DNA of 64,000 bases, taken from assembly GCF_001420995.1 (NCBI RefSeq), contig NZ_CP012184.1, forward strand, positions 418,501-482,500, written 5' to 3'. Under the pieces are notes generated by a model. It was not told the DNA's origin and did no database searches. It saw only the letters and a program-made list of their open reading frames with translations. The stretch is from Pseudonocardia sp. EC080619-01 (lineage in GTDB: Bacteria; Actinomycetota; Actinomycetes; Mycobacteriales; Pseudonocardiaceae). The position numbers were made by a program, and so were the translations under genes. Shown piece by piece: positions 26,185-36,940 of the stretch; the first letter of the stretch is position 1, and each line of letters opens with the position of its first letter.

Positions 26185-26886
26185 TCAGCCGGGTTCGAGG
26201 TCGTAGGTCCGCCTGCCCACGGTGATCAGGTCGACGGCCGAGACCAGCCCCGCGTTCCCCGCACCCTGGTTCACCCCGGCCGCGTACGCCGAGATGCCGG
26301 GATGGGCGTCCATGATCTCGTCGAGCGTGTACTGCGGCGCGCCGTCCGCGCACTCGCGGTAGGCGTCGGCGGCGCCGATCTGGCGGGTGAGGCAGAACGT
26401 GCCGGAGCCGACGTCGTACCGCGTCCAGCGGCCCACCGGCGCCGGATCCGGGAGGTAGGTCAGCAGGTGCAGGTCCTGCGGGCCGAGGTCGCCGCCGTCG
26501 ATGTCGGCGGCGATCTGGAACGACGGCATCGCGTCCGTCGACGACTCCGGGGCCCGGAACGCCTGGTAGCTGCTGGTGGCGAAGCGGGACAGCGGCCCGC
26601 CGACCTCGCGGGTGACGAACTGGACCTTGTCGCCGTCGCCGGGTGTGCGGAGCTCCAGCGCACCGGTGCCGCCGTCGGCGGGGGCGCCGTACCGCGAGGT
26701 GAACTCGCGGCTGCCCGCGCCGCGGTCGAACGTCCCCGCGAACTGGTTCGACGCCATGGGCGTGACGGTGACCGTTCCGGACGGCCCGAACGGGTCCACC
26801 GCGAGAGCAGGGTGCAGCGAGGCCCCCGCCAGCAGGGCCGCCAGCGCGGCCGCCCCGACGAGTCCGTTCCGGCGCGCACGACGCAT
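26185..26886 (-). CDS. secreted protein of unknown function
   Basis: 233 residues, ATG with GAGGAGG upstream. An N-terminal signal peptide (MRRARRNGLVGAAALAALLA, cleavage near ALA-VD) precedes a beta-rich domain with repeated aromatic strands (GAGSREFTSRYGAP, FATSSYQAFRAPES, RWTRYDVGSGTFCLTRQ) and two cysteines probably disulfide-linked. No catalytic motif or family is recognised. It converges on the acyltransferase gene with 15 bp between them. Confidence 0.65.
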   Translation of the reverse strand: MRRARRNGLVGAAALAALLAGASLHPALAVDPFGPSGTVTVTPMASNQFAGTFDRGAGSREFTSRYGAPADGGTGALELRTPGDGDKVQFVTREVGGPLSRFATSSYQAFRAPESSTDAMPSFQIAADIDGGDLGPQDLHLLTYLPDPAPVGRWTRYDVGSGTFCLTRQIGAADAYRECADGAPQYTLDEIMDAHPGISAYAAGVNQGAGNAGLVSAVDLITVGRRTYDLEPG

Positions 26887-26952
26887 GTGTCCTCCTCGAC
26901 CCGTGATCGTCCGGTCCAACGAGCAGGGAGGGCCGGGGATACCCGTGCGAGG

Positions 26953-27282
26953 TCAGCGGCGGACGCGGATCTCCATGGACACCGTGACCACGTCCCCGAC
27001 GTCGACGCCCTCGGTGCGCCGGACCACGTCCTTCACCGGGAGCAGGTACCCGCCGTTCTTCGGGAACAGCGACGTCGTCCAGCGGGTCGCGCCCAGCGCG
27101 GCGTCGACGGGGACCATGCCCCAGCCGTACGTGACGTCCCGGCTGACCTCGGCGACCTCCGCCGCGAGCTCGTCGGGCAGCCGGACGAAGTGGAACGGCG
27201 ACGGGCCACGCCAGTGGACGATCTCGCCGGTGACGTCCACCGCGGTGCTCCCCTCGCCGGTGCGGGCCCTCAGGGGCCACAT
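26953..27282 (-). CDS. DUF1905 domain protein
   Basis: 109 residues with the small beta-barrel DUF1905 pattern: GEIVHWRGPSPFHFVRLPDE, YGWGMVPVDAALGATRWTTSLFPKNGGYLLPVKDVVR and GDVVTVSMEIRVRR. These proteins often accompany or are fused to YdeI-like domains; the function is unknown. It follows the rox gene by 34 bp on the same strand and is probably co-transcribed. ATG preceded by GGGAG. Confidence 0.85.
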   Translation of the reverse strand: MWPLRARTGEGSTAVDVTGEIVHWRGPSPFHFVRLPDELAAEVAEVSRDVTYGWGMVPVDAALGATRWTTSLFPKNGGYLLPVKDVVRRTEGVDVGDVVTVSMEIRVRR

Positions 27283-27316
27283 CGGACGGTACTCCCGCGC
27301 ACGCGGGCGCGGGCCG

Positions 27317-29345
<2,029 letters not shown>

Positions 29346-29352
29346 GTGCACG

Positions 29353-29358
29353 AGCATA
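29353..29358 (-). promoter_or_regulatory. TATGCT -10 element of rnpB
   Basis: Minus-strand TATGCT placed 7 nt before the predicted rnpB 5' end, as expected for a sigma-A promoter. The -35 region is not recognisable. Confidence 0.6.
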
Positions 29359-29410
29359 GTCCGCGGGCCCCGCGCCTCCGCACCGCGGTCGGGACGAGCC
29401 GTCGGGGCAC

Positions 29411-29743
29411 TCACGCCGGGACGGCGTCACGCAGGATCGCGCCCAGCTCGTCGCGGGTCGGCCCCTCCGCCGGCGGCGGCCGCCACCCCGACTCGTAGAC
29501 GGCGCGGGCCAGCGGTTCGACGTCGTCCAGGGCGGACGGCCCCACCCGCATCCCGAGGAACGGCCCCGCCACCTCGCCGATCCGGGATTCGACCTGGGCG
29601 GCGGCCAGGACGAACGGCGTCGCGAGCGGGCCTGTCAGGTCGAGGTCCTCCCCCGCCCAGAGCCGGCGGGCGCCGTCGTCGGCGCGCACGTGGTCCTCCA
29701 CCCAGGGGCGCATCTCCGCGTCGCACCACGCACCGAAAACGGG
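29411..29743 (-). pseudogene. C-terminal fragment of an FAD-dependent oxidoreductase
   Basis: About 110 codons (ATG possible at 29713). FGAWCDAEMRPWVEDHV, LWAGEDLDLTGPL, FVLAAAQVESRI and LARAVYESGWRP resemble the last 100 or so residues of flavin-dependent monooxygenase-type oxidoreductases. The sequence before FGAW is Pro/Arg-rich and no FAD-binding domain is found in any frame up to selO. It looks like the remnant of a gene cut at its 5' side. It could instead be expressed as a small free-standing protein of 100 residues. Confidence 0.45.
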
Positions 29744-29837
29744 TGGCCGCGCTGGCAGCGGTGGTGGCTGCGCTCGCCCGGCGGCGACTGGCTCGCCCGG
29801 GTGACGACGGCGTCGCTGCTCGCCTGAACCGCCGGCG

Positions 29838-31283
29838 TCACGTCCCGCAGAACGTGACGAACCGCGGGGCGTCCGGTCCGGCCGGCTGCGCGAACCGCTC
29901 GTAGCCCTCGCGCTCGTCGAACGGGTGGGCGAGCACCTGCAGCAGCCACTGCAACGGCTCGAGGTCGTCGTCGCGCACGGCCGCCTCCAGCGCCGCCTCG
30001 ACGAGGTGGTTGCGGGGGACGTAGACCGGGTTGACCCGGTCCATCGCGTCCGGGTCGGGACCGGCTGCCCGCCAGGACTCCAGCCAGGCCGACGGGGCCG
30101 ACGGGTCGTCGAAGAGCTCGCGGAGCGGGCCCTCGTCGCCGCGGGCCGCGGCGCCCAGCCGCCGGAAGAAGAGCGTGTGGTCCGGCTTCTCCTCGGCCAG
30201 GAGCGCGGCGAGGTCGGTCAGCAGCGGGCCGGGAGCGGGCAGCCCGATCTTCGCCGCGTACCCGCGGTCGCGGGCGTCGTGGTAACGGTCGGCGAAGCCC
30301 TGCAGGACCTCGGTGGCCTGCCGGATCGCCTCGTCCTGGTCGTCGTCGAGCAGCGGGATCAGCGACTCGCCGAAGCGGGCCAGGTTCCACTGGGCGACGC
30401 CGGGCTGGTTGCCGTAGGCGTAGCGGCCGCCGGAGTCGATCGAGCTGTAGACGGCCGCCGGGTCGTGGGCGTCGAGAAACGCGCAGGGGCCGTAGTCGAT
30501 CGTCTCCCCGGAGATCGTCATGTTGTCGGTGTTCATGACACCGTGCACGAACCCGAGGTGCATCCACTGCGCGACGAGCCGGGCCTGCGCGTCGACGACG
30601 CGGCGGTAGAGCTCCAGGTAGGGGGCCTCGGTCCCGGCGACGGACGGGTGGTGCCGGGCGATCGCGTGGTCGGCGAGCCGGCGCAGGACGTCGACCTCGC
30701 CGGTGGCCGCGGCGAACTGGAACGTGCCGACCCGCAGGTGGCTCGACGCCGTCCGGGCCAGGACCGCGCCGGGCTCGGGCCCGCGGTCGCGCATCACGTG
30801 CTCACCGGTCGCGACGACGGCGAGCGACCGGGTGGAGGGCACGCCGAGCGCGTGCATCGCCTCCGACACCAGGTACTCGCGCAGCATCGGCCCGAGCGGA
30901 GCCCGGCCGTCGCCGCCGCGGGCGAACGGCGTCCGCCCGGAGCCCTTGAGGTGCAGGTCGCGGCGCTGCCCGTCCGGGGTGACGAGCTCGCCGAGCAGCA
31001 GCGCGCGGCCGTCGCCGAGCCGCGGCGAGTAGTTGCCGAACTGGTGGCCGGCGTAGGCCTGGGCGACCGTCGTCGCGGACTCCGGGACCGAGGTGCCGGT
31101 GAGCAGCCCGAGCCCGGCGTCCGTGCGCAGGACGTCCGGGTCGAGCCCCAGCTCGCGGGCCAGCGCGTCGTTGACCAGCACCGCCCGCGGGTCCGGGGCG
31201 GGGGCCGCGTTCCAGGCGAGGTACAGGCCCTCCAGGTCGCGGACGAAGGTGTTCTCGAACGCGATCTCCGTGGCTGCCGTCAT
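29838..31283 (-). CDS. selO: protein adenylyltransferase SelO (YdiU/UPF0061)
   Basis: 481 residues, a pseudokinase-fold AMPylase that transfers AMP from ATP to protein Ser/Thr/Tyr and affects redox homeostasis. Seen: [17 protein letters not shown], Lys113 in [30 protein letters not shown] with Asn251 and Asp253, and DYG at 263-265. The two cysteines that form the regulatory disulfide in E. coli SelO match Cys267 (DYGPCAF) and Cys479 (TFCGT at the end). There is no C-terminal selenocysteine. ATG behind GGGGGC. No operon partner. Confidence 0.93.
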   Translation of the reverse strand: MTAATEIAFENTFVRDLEGLYLAWNAAPAPDPRAVLVNDALARELGLDPDVLRTDAGLGLLTGTSVPESATTVAQAYAGHQFGNYSPRLGDGRALLLGELVTPDGQRRDLHLKGSGRTPFARGGDGRAPLGPMLREYLVSEAMHALGVPSTRSLAVVATGEHVMRDRGPEPGAVLARTASSHLRVGTFQFAAATGEVDVLRRLADHAIARHHPSVAGTEAPYLELYRRVVDAQARLVAQWMHLGFVHGVMNTDNMTISGETIDYGPCAFLDAHDPAAVYSSIDSGGRYAYGNQPGVAQWNLARFGESLIPLLDDDQDEAIRQATEVLQGFADRYHDARDRGYAAKIGLPAPGPLLTDLAALLAEEKPDHTLFFRRLGAAARGDEGPLRELFDDPSAPSAWLESWRAAGPDPDAMDRVNPVYVPRNHLVEAALEAAVRDDDLEPLQWLLQVLAHPFDEREGYERFAQPAGPDAPRFVTFCGT

Positions 31284-31361
31284 GCCCCCAGGCTACGAGC
31301 CCCCGGCGGGATCGGCCGCGTGCCGGCGCGTGCACCTCTTCACTGTGCGGCTGCCGGGCCA

Positions 31362-31401
31362 CCGTCCGCGGATATCGGCCGCCGCTGCCGCCTCCTAGCG
31401 T
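31362..31401 (+). promoter_or_regulatory. promoter of flavin reductase with 16-bp shared element
   Basis: CCGTCCGCGGATATCG (31362-31377) is identical to 33059-33074 upstream of the aldehyde dehydrogenase. A -10 TAGCGT (31396-31401) ends 7 nt before the ATG at 31409, predicting leaderless transcription. The AraC gene lies between the two copies and is the natural candidate regulator. Confidence 0.65.
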
Positions 31402-31408
31402 CGGGTCC

Positions 31409-31897
31409 ATGAGCGACGGTGCCGTCATCGACCCTGCCCGCATGCGTACCGTGCTGGGCCACTTCGCGTCCGGCCTCGTGGTCGTCACGGCGATCACCCC
31501 CGACGGCCCGGCCGGCTTCACCTGCCAGTCCTTCGGTTCGCTGTCCCTGGACCCGCCGCTGGTCTCCTTCTCCCCGGCGCGGACGTCGTCGACCTGGCCG
31601 CGGATCCGGGAGGCCGGCCGGTTCTGCGTGAACGTCCTCGCCGAGGAGCACGACGGGCTCAGCTCCGCGTTCGCCCGTTCCGGGACCGACAAGTTCGCCG
31701 GTGTCTCCTGGACGTGCGCACCGTCCGGGGCCCCGCTCCTCGACGGCGTCGCCGCCTGGATCGACTGCACCCTCGACGACGAGTTCCCCGGCGGCGACCA
31801 CACGATCGTCGTCGGCCGGGTGGGCGCGCTCGACGCGGACCCGGACCGGCGGCCGCTGCTGTTCCACCGGGGCGGCTACGGGATCGCGGGGAGCTAG
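31409..31897 (+). CDS. flavin reductase of a two-component monooxygenase
   Basis: 162 residues, split-barrel flavin reductase with ASGLVVVTAITPDGPAGFTC, SLDPPLVSFSPA and WPRIREAGRFCVNVLAEEH. It is very similar to the protein from 8060-8581. Here the neighbours are an AraC regulator, an aldehyde dehydrogenase and a luciferase-type flavin monooxygenase, so it probably supplies FMNH2 to the latter. Its stop overlaps that of the convergent AraC gene by 4 bp (CTAG). Confidence 0.9.
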   Translation: MSDGAVIDPARMRTVLGHFASGLVVVTAITPDGPAGFTCQSFGSLSLDPPLVSFSPARTSSTWPRIREAGRFCVNVLAEEHDGLSSAFARSGTDKFAGVSWTCAPSGAPLLDGVAAWIDCTLDDEFPGGDHTIVVGRVGALDADPDRRPLLFHRGGYGIAGS

Positions 31898-32898
31898 CCG
31901 CGCAGGGTGTCCCGCGGGAGCTCGCCGAACCGGTCCCGGTACTGCTGGGCGAACCGGCTCTGGTGGAAGAAGCCCCACCGCAGGGCCACGTCGGTGACCC
32001 GCACCGTCGCGGGGTCGCAGCGCAGCAGCTCCGCCCGCACCCGGTCCAGCCGGATCCGGCGGAGGTGCCCCATCGGTGACTCGCCCAGCTCCTGCTGGAA
32101 CGCCGAGTGCAGGGTGCGCACGCTCATGCAGCCGACCCGGGCCAGCTCCTGCGGGGTGAGCGGGGTGTCGGCGTGCTGCTCCATGTACTCGACGACCGGC
32201 CCGAGCCGCCCGGACCGGACGGGGTCGGCGGGGGCCGCGAGCGCGTCGGCGTACCGGTGCCGCCCGGCGTGCAGCAGCTGCGTCATCACGAACGCCTCGA
32301 GCTGCTCCCGCGCGACCGGCATGTCGGCCAGACCGCCGGGCCGGTCGAGCTCACGGGCCAGGAACTCGACCGACGCGAGAAGGGTCCGCCCCGCCGGTGT
32401 CGTCAGGTCGATCCCGTAGTCGAAGTCGACGATCTCGTGCACCGGACGGTTGAGCTGCTCGCTCAGGTGGATCTCCAGGCTCGTGCGCGGGATCTTCAGG
32501 ATCAGCTGCTCGGCGTCCGGGGACCAGCGGACGGTGTTGGTGCGGTCGGGCAGCAGCACCACGCCCGACGCCCGCGCCGCCGTACAGGCCCGCTCGCCGT
32601 CGCTGCGCTGGGCGGCGGTGTGGCCCGCGATCGTGAGATTGACGTGGTAGTTGTCCTCGGTCGGTGGCATGACCAGCTTCGCCGGGGACTCGTAGGTCAG
32701 GTAGCCGACCGTGAACACGCGGTCGGTGGTGGCGTTCAGGGTCATCGCGACCCGGTCGTCCGGCGCGGTGAGGTCGTGCTCGAGGTAGACCCGGGCGACC
32801 GCCTCGCGGGCGTGTTCCAGGCTGTGGGTGCCGAGGACCGGGTACCGGGTCAGCAGTGCGCTCCCGGGTGCGGGCCCGGGGCCGGGGCGGGACTGCAT
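31894..32898 (-). CDS. AraC-family transcriptional regulator
   Basis: 334 residues from an ATG with GAGGAGG 11 nt upstream; a GTG 12 nt earlier is possible but sits on the ribosome site. The N-terminal AraC/ThcR-like effector domain (about 1-215) contains MTQLLHAGRHRY. The C-terminal double helix-turn-helix has LTPQELARVGCMSVRTLHSA and VTDVALRWGFFHQSRFAQQY. A TAGGCT -10 (32938-32943) precedes it. It sits between two promoters sharing a 16-bp element, which it presumably activates in response to the substrate of the encoded pathway. Confidence 0.9.
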   Translation of the reverse strand: MQSRPGPGPAPGSALLTRYPVLGTHSLEHAREAVARVYLEHDLTAPDDRVAMTLNATTDRVFTVGYLTYESPAKLVMPPTEDNYHVNLTIAGHTAAQRSDGERACTAARASGVVLLPDRTNTVRWSPDAEQLILKIPRTSLEIHLSEQLNRPVHEIVDFDYGIDLTTPAGRTLLASVEFLARELDRPGGLADMPVAREQLEAFVMTQLLHAGRHRYADALAAPADPVRSGRLGPVVEYMEQHADTPLTPQELARVGCMSVRTLHSAFQQELGESPMGHLRRIRLDRVRAELLRCDPATVRVTDVALRWGFFHQSRFAQQYRDRFGELPRDTLRG

Positions 32899-32937
32899 CC
32901 GTCTCGACACCTCCTCGTGCCGTCGCGTCCTGCGCGC

Positions 32938-32943
32938 AGCCTA
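32938..32943 (-). promoter_or_regulatory. TAGGCT -10 element of the AraC gene
   Basis: Minus-strand TANNNT hexamer about 40 nt before the ATG. It leaves a leader of about 33 nt that carries the GAGGAGG ribosome site. Confidence 0.4.
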
Positions 32944-33058
32944 GGTCCGGCGCCACACCGGCTACCAGCCGTTGCGCGCGGTCCGCCATCCGCTGAGTGC
33001 GCCGTTCCGCCGGACCGCGCTGCGCCGTCGCGGTGTGCACGGATCGGCTCGGCGGCCG

Positions 33059-33099
33059 CCGTCCGCGGATATCGACCCCACCCCGGCGCTCCCTAGCGT
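33059..33099 (+). promoter_or_regulatory. promoter of the aldehyde dehydrogenase/monooxygenase unit
   Basis: The same CCGTCCGCGGATATCG element (33059-33074) as at 31362, followed 35 bp from its start by TAGCGT (33094-33099). Here the transcript keeps a leader of about 35 nt with GGAGAGG before the ATG at 33141. Confidence 0.65.
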
Positions 33100-33140
33100 C
33101 CTGCCGCATCGAGATCACCGGGACCCGTGAGGAGAGGTCG

Positions 33141-34619
33141 ATGACGACATCCCTGGACGAGTTCGGGCTGTTCGTCGGCGGGAAGTCCGTCGGCGCGCGG
33201 TCGGGACGCACGTTCGAGTCGCAGAACCCGTACACCGGAGCGCCGTGGGCGCAGCTCGCCGACGGCGGCCCGGACGACGTCGACGAGGCGGTCGCGGCGG
33301 CGCGGGCGGCACTGGACGGGGAGTGGGGCGCCATGACGGGCTTCGCCAGGGCCGCGGTCCTGCGCCGGTGCGGCGACGCGATCGCGGCGAACGCCGAGCG
33401 GCTGGCCCGCCTGGAGGTGAACGACTCCGGGAAGCTGCTGCGCGAGATGCGCGGGCAGCTCCAGAGCCTGCCGCAGTGGTACTACTACTTCTCCGGGCTG
33501 GCCGACAAGATCGAGGGCCGGACCGTCCCGCCGGTGAACCCGAACTACTTCGGCTACACCCTCCGGGAGCCGGTCGGGGTGGTCGGCGCGATCACCCCGT
33601 GGAACTCCCCGCTGCTGCTGCTCACCTTCAAGCTGGCCCCCGCGCTCGCGGCCGGCTGCACGATGGTGGTCAAGCCGTCCGAGCACTCCCCCGCCTCGAC
33701 CGTCGCGTTCGCCGAGGTGCTGCACGAGGCCGGGCTGCCGGCCGGTGTGCTGAACGTCGTGACCGGCTGGGACCGCGCCTGCGGCGAGGCGCTGGCGAAC
33801 CACCCGGGGATCGACAAGGTCGCCTTCACCGGATCCACCGGCACCGGCGTCAAGGTCGCCGAGGCGGCCGCCCGCAACGTCAACCGGGTCACCCTGGAGC
33901 TGGGCGGCAAGTCCCCGCAGGTCGTGTTCCCGGACGCCGACCTCGACGCCGCCGCGAACGGCCTGGTCGCCGGCGTGTTCGCGGCCACCGGCCAGACCTG
34001 CATGGCCGGGTCCCGCCTGATCGTCCACGCCGACGTCCACGACGCGCTGGTCGAGAAGGTCGCCGAGCGGGCCGACGCGATCGTGCTCGGCGACCCCACC
34101 GACGCCGCGACCGAGATGGGGCCGGTCGCCAACCGCCCCCAGTACGAGAAGGTGCTCGGCTACCTGCGGGGCGCCGCCGACGAGGGCGCCGCCTTCGCCT
34201 GTGGTGGCGGGCCGGACGCGGAACGCGGCGGGCTGTTCGTGCGGCCGACCGTGGTCACCGGTGTGACACCGGAGAACACCGTCGTCCGCGAGGAGGTGTT
34301 CGGCCCGGTGCTGGCGGCCTACACCTTCACCGACGAGGACGAGGCCCTCGCGCTGGCCAACGACACCCCCTACGGCCTGGCCGGAGCCGTGTGGACCAAG
34401 GACGTGCACCGCGCGCACCGGGTCGCGGCCAGGCTCCGTGCCGGCACGGTGTGGATCAACGCCTACCGCGTGATCGCCCCGAACATGCCCTTCGGCGGGT
34501 TCGGTGCCAGCGGCATCGGCCGCGAGAACGGCGTCGAGGCGGTCCACGAGTACACGGAGGACAAGTCCGTGTTCGTCGAGCTGACCGGCGGCACCCGCGA
34601 CCCCTTCCAGCTCGGCTGA
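33141..34619 (+). CDS. NAD(P)-dependent aldehyde dehydrogenase
   Basis: 492 residues with the standard ALDH fold: TPWNSPLLLLTFKLAPALAA with the oxyanion Asn, Rossmann motif FTGSTGTGVKVAEAA, general base Glu253 (LELGGKSP), nucleophile Cys287 (GQTCMAGSR) and EEVFGPVLAAY. It oxidises an aldehyde to the acid. Only 42 bp separate it from the flavin monooxygenase downstream, so it probably removes the aldehyde released by that enzyme. ATG behind GGAGAGG. Confidence 0.92.
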   Translation: MTTSLDEFGLFVGGKSVGARSGRTFESQNPYTGAPWAQLADGGPDDVDEAVAAARAALDGEWGAMTGFARAAVLRRCGDAIAANAERLARLEVNDSGKLLREMRGQLQSLPQWYYYFSGLADKIEGRTVPPVNPNYFGYTLREPVGVVGAITPWNSPLLLLTFKLAPALAAGCTMVVKPSEHSPASTVAFAEVLHEAGLPAGVLNVVTGWDRACGEALANHPGIDKVAFTGSTGTGVKVAEAAARNVNRVTLELGGKSPQVVFPDADLDAAANGLVAGVFAATGQTCMAGSRLIVHADVHDALVEKVAERADAIVLGDPTDAATEMGPVANRPQYEKVLGYLRGAADEGAAFACGGGPDAERGGLFVRPTVVTGVTPENTVVREEVFGPVLAAYTFTDEDEALALANDTPYGLAGAVWTKDVHRAHRVAARLRAGTVWINAYRVIAPNMPFGGFGASGIGRENGVEAVHEYTEDKSVFVELTGGTRDPFQLG

Positions 34620-34661
34620 CGAGCTCCCTCCCCCGCACACCCCCTCTCGAAGGAGACACCC

Positions 34662-35840
34662 GTGACCGTCACCGCCAACGACCGCCTCGGCCTCGACCCG
34701 ACCGACCCGCGCCCTCCGGAGGAGACCCGGCCGCTGGTCGACCGCGTGCAGACCAACCCGTTGTTCGGGGACCAGAAGATGAAGCTGGGGCTGTTCGGCA
34801 CCAACTGCTCCTACGGCCTGATCATGAGCCACGCCCCGAGCACCTACGAGATCACCTGGGCGCACACGAAGGAGATCGCGCAGCGGGCCGACGCACTCGG
34901 GTTCGACGTGCTCGTCCCGGTCGCGCGCTGGAAGGGCTTCGGGGGCTCGACGAACTTCAACGGCAACTGCTTCGAGACCTACGCCTGGGCCGCCGGACTG
35001 GCCGAGGCCACCGAGCGGATCTGCGTGGCGTCGACGTCGCACCTGCCGACGGTGCACCCGATCGTCGCCGCGAAGGCCGCCACCACCATCGACCACATCT
35101 CGGGCGGCCGGTTCGCGCTGAACCTGGTCATGGGCTGGGTGGCGCCGGAGATGGAGATGTTCGGCTCCGAGCAGCGCGAGCACGACCAGCGCTACGCGTT
35201 CGGCCAGGACTGGCTGGACTTCGCGAACCGGCTGTGGAGCGAGGAGGGCACCTTCGACGTCCACACCGAGTTCTTCGACGGCGAGCTGATCGAGGCCTAC
35301 CCGAAGCCGCACCAGGCACCCCGTCCCGCCCTGCTCAACGCGGGGAACTCCGCGTCGGGCATCGAGTTCTCCGCCCGCAACGTCGACATCAACTTCGCCT
35401 CGCTGGACACCCTGGAGAACATCCGATCCTACACCGACGCGCTGCGGGCCAAGGCCCGTGAGGAGTACCAGCGTGACATCAAGGCCATGACCTACGGCCT
35501 CGTCGTCTGCCGGGACACGGAGGAGGAGGCGAAGCGGGCCTTCCAGCAGGTCGTCGACGAGGGCGACTGGGGTGCCGCCGGGAACGTCATCAAGATGGCC
35601 ACCTCGGGCGCGAGCCAGTCGTTCGACCACGCCGCCACGAGGATGCAGGAGCGCTTCATCGCCGGCTGGGGCGGCTACCCGATCGTCGGCACCCCGGAGC
35701 AGGTCACCGAGGAGCTCGGCAGGCTCAACGAGGCGGGCATGGAGGGCATGATCTTCGGCCTGATCGACTACAACGAAGAGCTCAAGTACTTCGGCGAGCG
35801 CGTGATGCCGCTGTTGAAGGAGGCCGGCCTGCGCCACTGA
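34662..35840 (+). CDS. luciferase-like flavin-dependent monooxygenase (RutA-related)
   Basis: 392 residues, bacterial-luciferase TIM-barrel fold: MKLGLFGTNCSYG, WKGFGGSTNFNGNCFETYAW, TATIDHISGGRF-type AATTIDHISGGRFALNLVMG and PALLNAGNSASGIEFSARNVD. It is closer to pyrimidine oxygenase RutA and dialkyl sulfone or amide oxygenases than to luciferases. It needs FMNH2, likely from the reductase encoded at 31409. GTG start with AAGGAG 7 nt upstream. The substrate is unknown; a C-N or C-S bond cleavage releasing an aldehyde fits the neighbour. Confidence 0.88.
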   Translation: MTVTANDRLGLDPTDPRPPEETRPLVDRVQTNPLFGDQKMKLGLFGTNCSYGLIMSHAPSTYEITWAHTKEIAQRADALGFDVLVPVARWKGFGGSTNFNGNCFETYAWAAGLAEATERICVASTSHLPTVHPIVAAKAATTIDHISGGRFALNLVMGWVAPEMEMFGSEQREHDQRYAFGQDWLDFANRLWSEEGTFDVHTEFFDGELIEAYPKPHQAPRPALLNAGNSASGIEFSARNVDINFASLDTLENIRSYTDALRAKAREEYQRDIKAMTYGLVVCRDTEEEAKRAFQQVVDEGDWGAAGNVIKMATSGASQSFDHAATRMQERFIAGWGGYPIVGTPEQVTEELGRLNEAGMEGMIFGLIDYNEELKYFGERVMPLLKEAGLRH

Positions 35841-35854
35841 CACCACGGCACCTC

Positions 35855-35892
35855 GCGGCCGGGCCCGTGCGTCGCAGGACGGGCCCGGCCGC
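35855..35892. terminator. hairpin between convergent monooxygenase and symporter genes
   Basis: Perfect 14-bp stem GCGGCCGGGCCCGT / ACGGGCCCGGCCGC with a 10-nt loop, filling the gap between the two stops. Likely bidirectional terminator. Confidence 0.75.
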
Positions 35893-36846
35893 TCAGCCGG
35901 AGGTCTCCAGCTCCTCGGCACGCGTCGGCCTGCGCGACCACCACCCGGCGAGCACCGAGCCGGAGACGTTGTGCCACACCGAGAACACCGCAGCGGGCAG
36001 GGCCGCGGCGGGACCGAAGTGCAGGGTGCCGAGCGTCGCGGCGAGCCCCGAGTTCTGCATCCCCACCTCGATCGACACCGCCCGGCAGGCGGCCCGGTCC
36101 AGCCGGACCGCGCGGGCCACCCCGTAGCCGAGCGCGAGCCCGGCGACGTTGTGCACGACGACCACGCCGACGATCACCAGCCCGGCCGCGATCAGCGCGT
36201 CGGCCGACCCGGCGACGACGGCGAGCACGACCGCGGTGATCCCGGCGACCGAGACCAGCGGCAGCGCGGGCGTCACCCGGTCGACGATCCCGCCCGCGAA
36301 CCGGCGCAGCAGGAAGCCGAGCACCACCGGCACCAGGACGACCTGCACGATCGAGAGGAACATCTCGCCGGGTGACACCGGCAGGAACCGGCCGGCGAGC
36401 AGCAGCACCAGCAGCGGCGTCACGAGGGGCGCGACCAGCGTGGACACCGACGTCATCGCCACCGACAGCGCGACGTCACCCCGGGCCAGGTAGACCATGA
36501 CGTTCGACGCCGTACCGCCCGGCGCGCAGGCCACCAGGATCACGCCGACCGCGATCTCCGGCGGGAGGGCGACGAGCACGGTCAGCGCCCAGCCGAGCGC
36601 CGGCATCACGACGTACTGGGCGCACAGTCCGATCGCGAAGGCCACGGGCCGCCGGAGGATGTAGCCGAAGTCGGCCGGGCGCAGTGTCATGCCCATCCCC
36701 AGCATGATCACCGCGAGCAGCCACGGGACGGCGGCGCTCCAGCCGTCGAACACGCCGGGGACCGCGAGCGCGACCGCCCCGGCGATCAGGACGATGATCG
36801 GGAACCACCGGCCCACGACGTCGCCGACCTGCTGGACCCGTTGCAT
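35893..36846 (-). CDS. bile acid:sodium symporter family transporter
   Basis: 317 residues, about ten membrane segments. BASS motifs are LLAVIMLGMGMTLRPADF, the crossover CAPGGTASNVMVYLARGD and IEVGMQNSGLAATL. Bacterial members import anionic organic molecules with sodium; substrates include pantoate, 2-keto acids and arsenite-like oxyanions. It converges on the monooxygenase module and is divergent from a TSUP permease, so its substrate cannot be read from context. ATG with GGAG 8 nt upstream. Confidence 0.88.
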   Translation of the reverse strand: MQRVQQVGDVVGRWFPIIVLIAGAVALAVPGVFDGWSAAVPWLLAVIMLGMGMTLRPADFGYILRRPVAFAIGLCAQYVVMPALGWALTVLVALPPEIAVGVILVACAPGGTASNVMVYLARGDVALSVAMTSVSTLVAPLVTPLLVLLLAGRFLPVSPGEMFLSIVQVVLVPVVLGFLLRRFAGGIVDRVTPALPLVSVAGITAVVLAVVAGSADALIAAGLVIVGVVVVHNVAGLALGYGVARAVRLDRAACRAVSIEVGMQNSGLAATLGTLHFGPAAALPAAVFSVWHNVSGSVLAGWWSRRPTRAEELETSG

Positions 36847-36927
36847 CGCACCCACTCCGGCACCTTCGCACCGGGACCCCGCGACGGGCGAACCGGACGT
36901 CCGGATGGCGGGACGGCTCCCGGGGGC

Positions 36928-36933
36928 TACCGT
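36928..36933 (+). promoter_or_regulatory. TACCGT -10 element of the TSUP permease gene
   Basis: TANNNT hexamer with a 7-nt gap to the GTG at 36941, no ribosome site; predicted leaderless start. Confidence 0.5.
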
Positions 36934-36940
36934 CGCCGAC

